This document shows, in pieces, positions 22,001 to 34,000 of a stretch of 60,214 bases of DNA. Both the position numbers and the translations under genes were made by a program. Where the stretch lies: contig NMRA01000157.1 of the NCBI GenBank assembly GCA_002633005.1, positions 276,313-336,526 on the forward strand. The letters are read 5' to 3'. The stretch is from Phoronis australis (lineage: Eukaryota > Phoronida > Phoronidae). Below the pieces are notes generated by a model, which worked only from the letters and a program-made list of their open reading frames with translations, was not told where the DNA came from and made no database searches. Position 1 is the first letter of the stretch. Each line of letters opens with the position of its first letter.

Positions 22001-25000
22001 GAGATCTAGCTCAACTAGAAGCAACTCCTGACGAATTTCAGGTCTGTGTCTTCTTTTGAAGAGGCCAAGTTGTCTTAAACTATTTCATGCAGAATTTTTC
22101 CTATCCATCACTTCTGCAGAATTTTGTGTTTGGCAATTGAACCAGGTGCCATTTACTGTATGAATAGATGATGTAAATCATAATGCACGCCACCTGGTGG
22201 CCACTCTCTAAATCATCAATCACAAAATGATATGAAGACGAGATGAGATGAATATGTTAACCTGCTCTTCATATTACTATGCAATACTAATGTTACAAAT
22301 TGCAGAAAGTGGATTAAATGAAAAAACAGAATTAAATTTCTTTGCAAAACTAAAAATGCCGTTGGTGAACAGTTTGTTTGAGCTGGAATCATTTTTATGC
22401 AATTTAGTGATAACACTGTGCTTGAAAAGTTGTGAGTCATGTTTGGAAAGCTGAACCGTGTTCAAAATTTTGGGTCTTTTCTGAAAAGCCTGGGTCTTAT
22501 TTCCTAAAATGTCTTAACTATACAACATTTTTTCACAGTCTTCACAGAGATTTACAACCTGTTGTATATTTTGGTGTAACAGTAAGTCTCTCTAGACTCT
22601 GTGTTAAAAACATCATCAAGTTATGACATTGCCCTAATGAGTTTTTATCTGCTTTACAAAACAACTGCAACAAAAAGGCAAATGGATGCTTTACTTTGCA
22701 TTTTATGCTGTAAAATTGATGATAATACGCTGAGCAAGTGAAAAGAAAGACTTGGTGTAAAAATCTGTTTCTATTAATTGGCGGAAAGGGAGATGAAAAT
22801 GCAAAACAACGGAATGGAATTTGGGCCACTTTTAGATCTTTGCACAGATAGATTGAATGAGCTATCGCCGTCTTTCTATAAAAATGAAAAAAATTGTTAA
22901 GTATTATTTAACACTCAGTCAACATCCTTACGAACTACATTTTTGCCCAGGACATTGTCTCAGTTTAAATGCTGATTCATGCTTTTTTGCCGTATAATTT
23001 TTTTTCATTGTACTCTGAGTTCATTTGGTTCTCTGCTACCAAGCACGTTTACCTGACTTGGGGCTGAATACCTTTGACATTATCGAATATCTCCCATCCC
23101 AGTCCTGGTAATTAACAGCTCTTTAGACTGCTGAACCCAACACTGTGTATGACAAGTTCATTAATAATAGCCCTAGAGCAATCAACCATCCTCCATAAGT
23201 AAGGCTTTAAGTTGGGTATCTTGTGAATATTAGCTGTCTGCCACCGGCGTTTTTTAGTTCTAAACGTGAGTTAATTATTGTTTCACCGTGATTTCTGTAG
23301 ACGACCGACTGTTTCATGGAGGTCACTTGAACTGTTGCTCAATAATCACTTGTGAGAAAATGACTGGTACTGGCCTTGCCATATGGTCTTACTTCTTTCA
23401 TATGCTACATCCAGGTGTTTAGATATTTTTTTTCAAAAAAACTGGCAAAGCAGTGTCAAAGCTCTTAGTAAATACTATAGTATTTATAGTTACACATGTT
23501 CATACATTTATAGCTATGATGAAATTTGAGAAGAAAAGCTGCAATGATTATTTAGTAAAGGTAGAGAATTTGAAGAAAATTTTGCTCCAAGGTTTTATTA
23601 GTTTTCGACAAAAGATGTTTTTTAAAAAATATGCTGTAACAGTTGTATTGTCCAGACGTGTCATACCAGTGGTTGTTTTAATTTTGCAGCGTAATCCCGA
23701 CGGCACGGTCTCCATATTCTTCAAGAGTCCCGAGGAGGCAGACCAGTGCATCTCTGCTCTGAACGGGCGGTGGTTTGCTGGGCATCAACTCTCAGCCTTC
23801 ACGTGGGACGGGAAGACCAAGTACGATCTCGAAGAAACTGAGGAGGAACGAGCGAAAAGGCTGAAGGAGTGGGAACAATATCTGGAGACCGGAGAGGAAG
23901 CGACAACTTCACAGGTGGGAACAGGGATGAGGTGTTATGTGCACACTCTTGTCCGAGCTCTGTAGATGTAGCATTGGACTTTGTGACCCACAGTGTCTGA
24001 TATTTTGCACGTGCAGTTGCGCAGCTTCTTCTTTGACCATAACTGGTGTATCATTTAGTGTTTGGACCGCATCCTTATTCAGTAATTTCAACAGTTGCTA
24101 GAAGGACTTTGGCAACGTTGAACACATCCATTAGGACCTCCTTGCTGGTAACCTTGTTCAGGAAAGGCAGAATGCCAAAGGAGGAAACCATCAAGTCTAC
24201 TTAGTGAAATTTGTCCAAGCTTGATTTAGTTGGTACGTCACTTCCTTTGATATTGTTCTCCTAGCTTGAATTCTGTTGCTCCCTTCCTAACCATCTAGCC
24301 ATGACTCGATTAGCTTGGAAAAGATTGCTGACCAGTAAGGTAAATCAGGCTTGTCAAGAATCTCGAATTAACTTGTGCAAGCCATGTTTTTCAACATTGA
24401 AGTTCAGGCTTGGAGAACCTTGCCCTTTTGTAATCATTGCTATGTAAGCTTGAATAAGATTGCTGGTCAGTAACATAATTCAAGCTGATTATTTTAGCAA
24501 CTCCTTCACCAAGACACATCTTCTTATAGAGCGGTGGTCAGAATAAAATATTCAATGGGCTATCAGCAGGTTACAATTTAGGTCATACGGTACGTTCAAG
24601 TGGGCTAAAATAAAGACATTTAGGTCATTGCTAGCAAGGTTATTCAAACTTAGTATGGAACCATGAATAAGGTAGGCCCAAAAACTTGATCAATACTATC
24701 TATCCATGCTTGATTGATATTGGCCATGCTTCATTAGTATTGGCCAAGCTTGATTAATATTGGCCAAGCATAATTAATTATGGCCAAACTTGGTTATTAT
24801 TGACCAAGCTTGATTAATATTGGCCAAGCATAATTAATACTGGCCAAACTTGGTTATTGTTGACCAAGCTTGATTAATATTGGCCAAGCTTGATTAGTAT
24901 TGGCCAAGCTTGGTTAATATTGGCCATACCTAATTAATGTTGGCCATACCTGATTAATATTGGCCATGCTTGAATAGTGATTTGTACTGTCTAATTTGAA

Positions 25001-28000
25001 CCAAGAATGGTAATTCAAGCTTGGTGCCATGATCTGATCATCAGGGGTGCATTGTCTCTTCCACCCTTTTCCTGGTCATCAGTGACTGGATTATTTGGAA
25101 AACAACAACTGACAGGCCCAGGGACATTTTGTAAATATTCTTCTCTACCTTGCTGGATCTGGACATCGCTGTTGACCCGGTACTGGTGTAACCTTTTCCA
25201 CAACACAGAGACACACGCAAGATTAAGTGACAGACTGGTTGGCTCCGAGGAAAATGTAAATACTACGAACAGACTTCAGTTTAGGCCCGTCAGCATTCGT
25301 TAACAATGAAAGAAGTAATGAACTTAGGACACTTAATTTGCTAACCAACGATTTGCAGAAAATAAACAAGGAAAGTTGCTTGTGGAATATGAGACTTCAT
25401 GACAAGTTTGACTGGGCAACAAAAAGGTCAATTGAGTTTCACTTCACGGTCTGCATATATGCTTTATGCAATTATAAGTGCTGTTCCCATGTAAAAATTG
25501 GTAGAAATAATCTCGTGTATTTTTCAAGCAAATGTTTACTTGAAAAAAAATTTGGCATCGGGACACAAATTTTGCTTGGTTGATACTGGGTGGGAGGGAG
25601 GAGTTGTTCTCGACCCTCATGGTTTAATGATTCAATAAAAATTTTGATCATTATCTGTGTGATAAAACCACTGGTCTTTCACGAAAGTGTAGTGTTAGTA
25701 TCTGCCAACAAGGGTGACATAATTTTCCAGTATTCGTGAATCCTTTGGGGACACGACCGTTAGTGGAATTTATCCCTTGTTTTTTGTTTCCTGAAACATT
25801 TTTGGGATTTCAGAATATATGAAGCAGTCATTTGCCATTCTTTACCTGTTCTTCTGGTTCCTGATATCCAGAATATTGAGTACTCAGTCAAAACAAAAAA
25901 GACCCACAACTTTGCGATTGGTAACATGCTGGATGACGCACAATACAAACTCACCCATGTGATATTGTAGTCTTTATGAGCAAGGTGACCCGCACTAACA
26001 GTACTTTTCTAAAATGTACTCCATTGCACACATGGCCTTCATCTAGGAGGCATCCACATGGATTGGACACCTCTACTCAAATTTAGACATCCCACCTAGA
26101 ATCCCCTGATCAGCATTTGGTCGCCTAAGCGAAGTAAGCAAGTAAGCATCGATGTTGCTTTTAACTTGGTAATAAGTCGTATGGGAGCTCATTGGGCTCT
26201 CATAAAAAAGTGAGTTATGATGTGACATGAAATAGGATAACCATAATTGCATAATCATGTCTCCACGGTAACACACTATAACAATAATTTGACGTGGGGT
26301 TATAAAAATGCAGTCATACGTCATTGGTCATGGTCGCCCTGAGGAATTGAGAAAACCCATTTTGGACACCCTGTTTTTCAAAACTCCCGTAAAGCACCAT
26401 GATAAAATTCTGAGAACGCTTACGGAATGGAAAAAACACTTTCCTACCTCACTGACCAATCACTGCAGTGGCCACCATTTTGATAGAGTACTCTAGTAAG
26501 ATCCCCAACGTACTCACGTTGGCCTTTCTCTTGCCTGATCTTGCTGTGACAATGAATGCACTACATGAGATCACAAGTTTTGTAACACCCTGTATCTCAT
26601 GCTGGAGCCCTCCACATGACAACAGTAGAAGCACAGCAGGTGCTCAGTTAGATGACTCATGCTTCTCCTGCTACTGCCACTGTTGTCTATGTGGACTGAA
26701 CAGGAATAAAATAGTTCAAGAATTTCTGCAGGCACGCGCCTCTGCAATTTTTATATTGCATGTCTCAAATTTGCTTGTAATAGCCATACATGTTTGTTTG
26801 TGGAGAATTGTGTTATACAAAGTATTTCTAATTCTGGGTTATTAAAGCAGCCATAATCAAACATTCGGTTGAAGAAACTGAATTTTAATTTAGACTAATT
26901 ACGGCTATAAAATTGGTGTCAGCTTGTTCCTTTGTCAGATAAGAAATGATTTTGGTCTTGCAAAGAAGGTTGGCGGTTTCTTATTCTTCAAGACCATGCT
27001 TAACGAATAAAATGACAGACCATGACGAGTCATCTCGTTGAGCCTGCTCTCAAACAATGATGACCTTTCAGTTATTTCCATGCCTAGAAATCCCACCTTC
27101 ATTCCTTAAGGAACAAATTCAGACCAATTTTGTAACGGTAAGTGGTCTAAATCAAAAATATTTTTCTGACGAAAGGCAGTTTATTGCTACTAATGTGTTT
27201 GTGGGTTCTAAAACAGCCACAGATCCAAGTGTCACACTTAGGGGTTCTTGAGATTCCTCCTTAAAGCAATCTATAAGTGAGCAGCGGGGTCTGGACATTT
27301 AGACCCCCCTTTGGATCCGCCCCTGAAAAACAATGTATTGACATGCGTGAGAGTCATCGTTTTTTTTTTTAAATTGCACTCAAACACACATTCATGCTTC
27401 AAAATAATAGATAAACTCAATTTGATTTTTCACTATTGCTTCAAATGATTGTTTAGGAATCATCAGTTTGTGGTTATTACATCACCAAACGTTAGAGAGT
27501 AAAGGCACTGACATGTATAATTAGATTTTTTTTCAAGAATTTACCTGACCCACCTCTCAGCATTTTTTTAGTGTTCAAAATGATCAGTTTGTTCAAGTCA
27601 AAAATAGACAAATTGTTTCTAAACTCTACTGCTCTAAGCGCCCACAGTCCTCAATGATCCGTGCAGTAAACGCATTCCTTTGACCATGTGTCAGGACCAG
27701 CCACCTCCCTTACTGGTGCACGTGGCCCAAGTGAATGAAACGTATCCTCTCCAGTATAGTCCACATTTCTTGAATAGTCGCCTAATTGCTCCAGTAAAAA
27801 AACGCATTAAAATCCAATTCAATTTTGCACCCAATGTAGTGTGCAACAGTGACGAAGTGTTTTTGAAATTTTTCAAACATTTGTGCCCTGAATAGTTTTG
27901 TGTTTTTTGACAGAGACATCTTGAGTGCTTTTAAGTGATAATGTTGAATGACCTGGGCAAGCTGTAGTGTACATTAAAATTATACTGAACCATGATTTAG

Positions 28001-31000
28001 CCAATAAGCTGATATGAACTCTCACTAGGTCTTTTGAATCTTTGTAACGAAATAATGCGGGCTTACCCATGTCAAACCTTGAAGAAAAAGCTCCAAGACT
28101 CCCTCCAAAATCTACTCATCAGCAAACTTGACTATCACTGCAGGGGAGATAATGGACTGCTGTGTCCCTGGAAAATCTTCCCCAACATAGGATCCAGTTA
28201 GTGGCGGGATTAGGATCCAAAGCTGTTGCATGAAACAGTCGCAAATAGTAACTCAACTAAGTTCACTAAATCTACTTGGTATTTGTGGGCTTGTGAAAAA
28301 CTGATTGTCCTTATTCTTATGCTGTTTCATTACTAAGTCAATTTTTTAATTTGATGCAAATCAGAGTGAAGCTATGTTGAATTCTAGTGAAAAGAAGTTG
28401 GGATTTTTTTATGTAATGCCCTTAATTTGAGAACTAAGTCACTGATTATTTTGACTGAATTAAGGGCTCAGTTTTTAGTTACATTTTTTTTAGAAAATGT
28501 CATTAGTCAAATAAGAGTACATAATGATGATTAAATGATGGATAAGTATTACATCTGTGAGTAAAGAGGAAAACAAATTTGCTAAATATTTAGGGGGACT
28601 TAGTTGAGTCCCTATTTGGGACTGTTACTGGGCACTGAGCCCTGAGGCTGTTTTATCTCTCTGTGGAGGTACTACATGACAAAACAGTTTTGGGTGAAAT
28701 CTCCAAAACTGTAGTATTGTTTTAAGTTTACGGTCTGGGACGAGTCTGGGCAATAGTCTGATATAACGTGCCTGAATTTTGAGAACCAGTTTTCCCCACT
28801 AAATAACGGCCATCAAACTGGTTCTCAAAATGCGGTACTTATATCGGACTATTGCCCAGTCCGTGTGTTTAACCAAATATGTACAAAATTATAGAGTGTG
28901 ACTCAGTAAATGTATTACATGTTCCCCAAAGTGAAAAGCATGCAGAATTTAATTTTTGTCTTTTTACCAAAACGAACAGGGAATTGGTTGTTTTGTCTTA
29001 CAAATTCAGGACGTTTTCGGAGGCAAGTTGAGGAAATTTGCCAACATCAATGTGTCTTTCACCTTAGTGCATAATTTGTTTGAGATTCCTTTAATATTTA
29101 GCCTCGTTTCAAATTTGTTCTCTCAGCTTATGACAGTCTTTGATTCCAGTATTCCAAACAATGCTTTATTGCATGAAATTCAACAAATTGGTAATAATTT
29201 TATTTTGATAACCAGCTAATTTACAACCAGTTTTTTCACATAATAGGGAAGTGTGAATGCTATGCACGTGGAGGCCCGGGGTCTATTTCTTGAAAGGTGA
29301 CTGAGTCTGAAGTCAGAAATTTGACCTTTTTCTCCGCAAAAATCTTTTTGAATAATAATTAAATCTCTCATGAGCAATAATGTAAAGTCTTTAAGAATAC
29401 ACTAGTACACGTGACTACTAGTTACTGAGATAATTTCTTGTATATATTATTTCTAGTCTGTCATGTGCGCATTATTACTTGGGTAATCCTTTAGTACGCA
29501 AATGTGAAGTGAGAGTGTAAGACAAAATTTGAGTCTCAAGTCTTGCGTTGCTTTTCAGGAGGAAAAATCAGATTTTCAAAAAAATGAATAAGTGATTTAT
29601 TCTGTTAGTTTGGAAATACGGACTCGCGTTTTCAACAATTGAAGTTAAGTTCTCACTTTCATTTTCATTGTCGTCTTGAAAATCAGTTCAGTTGAAAGTC
29701 CTGAATACGTTTATAGCAAAGACTTGGGAGAAATTCCCTATGAGCGCCCAACGCCCAGGCTCGCGACTTTCGAAAATTCTGAACCAACAAAATTATTTTA
29801 CTGGAAATTCCATTCTTCGTTGCCGAAGTATCACGTTTCTTCAAATAGCTTATTTAATGCTAATTGTTTTGTCCCATGAAAATTTATGTTTCGTTTCAAA
29901 TCCTTGATGGTTACTGGCACGAATTATGTTGGCGAAGATGATCAGGCGATTATTGTTTTGTAGCCTTTGTTCTGAAAAAATAGTTATTTTTTCGGAGATT
30001 GACGTAACTTTCTCAAATTCGAAAAATTATTTAAGAGACTACAAATTCAATTTCTGTATTCCATTAGCTTCAAAAACGTATCTGGGATTTTCTGTCTCGA
30101 TTGTCAAATTGAAAACTTAGGAAGTTTTCAGGGAATGTTTTCTATTGGCGATTGTAAAGGTGGGTGTCTGGAGAAATATTAATTTTGTTGATTATCATAA
30201 GAACCCTCAGATTTATTACAACAGCTGTGTGCCCTGAGGTCGACAGTCTTTCCAAAAGTGCAAAGCACCATTTTTAACGTAGGGTAGTCTTTTGGGGGAG
30301 ATCCAATTAAATCGTTTAATATCTCTGCCCTTTAACTGCACAATACTGTAAAATATGTGATTTTAATTTGTTTTTCAATAGCGTTATGGTAGTAACACAG
30401 AGGCTACTCGGTTGTTGCCGGAATATTTAAATACCTTTTTGCATTCAGTTTATTTTGAAACCTCTGTTGGCGCTTCGTCAGGCTCTTCTGCATCTTGCGT
30501 GCGCGGGCGAGGGCGCGCGTGCCCACAAGAGTATCAGTTACCCCCCGTTGACTTGGTTATCACTGGTGCGTGACTCGGGTAGACAGCCGGCTATCCGCGG
30601 CAGCATCATCCATCATTAACCGAGTCATTACATTACAGGTATATGTAACACACCTTGCCGGGCATTACTCACGGCACTGTCTGTTGTTCAACGTTTCGAA
30701 TCTGTTATCTGTGTACACATTGTAGTTGCTCCTGTACGTTCGGAAATTAAGCAGGTTTACCCTAGGTTTTACCACCATCGATTATAATATTTTGCCCCAA
30801 AAATAAATATTTTAAATAAAATAACGACTGATTCTTTGCACAGTTAAGCAAAAGCCAATAGTCTAATCAGAAATATGTAGGTGATCCTTTCTTTAATATG
30901 AAATTCACAGCGTACAAATTCAGGGTCATATGCACGTATTAGCATTCGGGCACCGTCTTGTCTTCTTCGGATTCGCCAGTTACCATCGCTACCAGCTTTC

Positions 31001-34000
31001 AAGCTTTGTATCCAGTCGAATGATTCGTGTTCTTACTGGCTATCGTTATCGGAGGTGCCACACCCTACACGCCCCTTTGTAATTTCCCCCCTCCGGTGGA
31101 CATAAATCCCCCGGCGACGGTCATGGATTACTTACTCGTGGGTAATTGTGACGGTTGCGCGGGGTTGATAGCTTCTAATTGATTCAATCTGTTACACACT
31201 TCGGAGTCGTCTTGAGTCGTTTAAAACGAGCTCTGTTTGATCAAGAACGTAAACTTTGTTTTTCAATCTATTCTGCAGGTCTTGTCTTAATTACAAATGC
31301 ATCAAATTTTCGCGCTTGCCAGTTGTCGGTGGAAGCTTTCAATGTCCAAATCTTAGTCGTTGTTCTTTCCGTCAACCGGTGTGTGAAAATAGTCTGAATG
31401 TAAAGAACTTGAATTGTTATTCTGACAAGTAACCGAAGAATTGCATTATCTAATATCTGATACCAACATGTGACGGTGCTGTTCTTTTAACCCAAGGTTT
31501 AGGTTGTCGATACCATTACGTAGCCGGTACTTGCAAGGAAACAACCAAATAAAATTATGTCAAAAATTATTTCCGATGAAAATTAACTTGTTTCTAAATG
31601 GAACAGTGGAGTTCCTGTCTGTGAAGCTCCACCGGTGCACGCGACTAGCAAAATAATTCCAAAATTATTTTTTCAAAGAGCATGGTGACAGATTAATTAC
31701 TAGACTAAATATTCTTAAGAGCGTTCTCGAAAAAAACACTCCAAACGAGAGTTGAGGATTTCACGCCTGTGTGCGGAAAAATGTGTTTTGAATCGGCTCA
31801 GTTGTCGATTAATACGCACCATCATAACAACTTGCATTTTTCGCCTGTTGCCATAAATCTTACCGTGTTAACACAAACGTCGACGTTTTCATTTGCCTTT
31901 TGATTTTTAATACCCGGAAACTTCAATGTCTGTTGGTAATTAATACACGCGCTTCCTCTGACAGACAATAAACTGTATGGCCATCCTGCACAGGAATATC
32001 TCACATTCTTCCAGTCATCCGAGAGTCTACAAGAATGCCGAGATATTGCTGACGGACTGTAGCGAATGTTCGTTTATGTCAAAGCACGCGTGCGCGTGCA
32101 GGTAGTTCACGAGTTTGCGTTGTTATTGGTGCAAAAGCTACGGATTACCTCTTGAGCCTCATGTGATTTTGAAATAGAATAAATTTATAATTAGAGTAAC
32201 TGGGTTTGTCGAACTAATGAAGTGACGTCATTTCGTCCGCGGCGGGGATCCTGGGCTGTTTTCACGGATGGTGAAAATATTTCACGGCCTCTTGAGAGTC
32301 GTGATTAACCGTCAATTACTGTTATTGATTTTAACCACAAAAGCCCGTTACAACTTTTAGACTGATAGTGTTTAGTTGTTATCTCTTGCCATCCACTTAC
32401 CCACCATTCTGGCTAAGGCGTGTGCAACAATCGTAGGCTCTATCCGTTTTTACAACTATTCAACGAAGCGCTTCAAAATCCGTAAATCAAATCTAAAATA
32501 TTAAGCTATTGTGGAAAATAGTTTTGTTATTGATTGCGGCGATTTTGTAATGCGGCTTTCAAGCAAGTATTGCTCAGAAACTCGAAACTTTTTATCAGAA
32601 GCGATGTGTACCAAATCAGCTGATAAGAAAACGACTAGGATTACGGTAAAATCGCACCAATTTCGGAGAAAAATAATTGCCAAATTGATTCTTTTTCATT
32701 TTTCAAACGCTTTTAATATTGCTTAGAATGTCCACAGTTGCTAGAAACATTGTCTGAAGGCAGGTATGACTTAGACATTTAAAATGGTGTAGCATTTATT
32801 TGGTGCTACTTATCTTTTATTAAAAAATGAAAAAATAAAATCTCACTAATCCGCCATATTGTGTCCTAAATCCTAAATTGTTGAGACTTTACCGTACATG
32901 CCTTTTTGATAACAACAGATTAGTTCAATTCCCCAAAAAACAGTTTGCCATAAGACGAACGGAAACAATCTTGCGTGTACAATTTCAACCAACTCGAGTT
33001 ATCGTTGTGTTGAAGGACTCGTGGAAATTTCTGACAGCTATGTGCTTCTGTACTGGGACAAAAAGTTATGGATGACTGAAGACATAGCACATTGAAATGT
33101 GTATCAGCGTTTCATTGTTTATATGATTTGTATGCGCTATAGGCGGAAGGCCCAAGTACGAATAAACGATTCGTTGCTATTTTTGTCTTGAGCTTTGCAT
33201 CGGCGTAGCGAAGCTGCTCATCGATTCACTGCCAATTTTTGCTCAAATCCTGCACTGTTTGTGATGAAGTCCAACTCACTATTTGTTTATAATCCTTATC
33301 ATAGGACTGGTGTGTTTAAAGCAGTAAGAATTTATACACAATCCACGGGAACGAGTGCTAAATCGAAAAACTTGGAAGTGAACGTATTCGTTCTGCAGAT
33401 TTGTTAAGCCCAGCGTATACTGCACGAAGCGACTTACAACTCGTATGGACTGTCTCCGGTTCATCCCGCCGTAATTACGACTTAGTTCGGCGCACTTAAA
33501 GCTATATTTCGGCCTGTATAGCTGGCTAAAAACGAAAATTGAATCTCGTCTTTTGCTCTCAATAAGCCGGCCTTATAATAACCCTTACCGTGATNATAGT
33601 TTTGTTATTGATTGCGGCGATTTTGTAATGCGGCTTTCAAGCAAGTATTGCTCAGAAACTCGAAACTTTTTATCAGAAGCGATGTGTACCAAATCAGCTG
33701 ATAAGAAAACGACTAGGATTACGGTAAAATCGCATCAATTTCGGAGAAAAATAATTGCCAAATTGATTCTTTTTCATTTTTCAAACGCTTTTAATATTGC
33801 TTAGAATGTCCACAGTTGCTAGAAACATTGCCTGAAGGCAAGTATGACTTAGACATTTAAAATGGTGTAGCATTTATTTGGTGCTACTTATCTTTTATTA
33901 AAAAATGAAAAAATAAAATCTCACTAGTCCGCCATATTGTGTCCTAAATCCTAAATTGTTGAGACTTCACCGTACATGACATTTTGATAACAACAGATTA

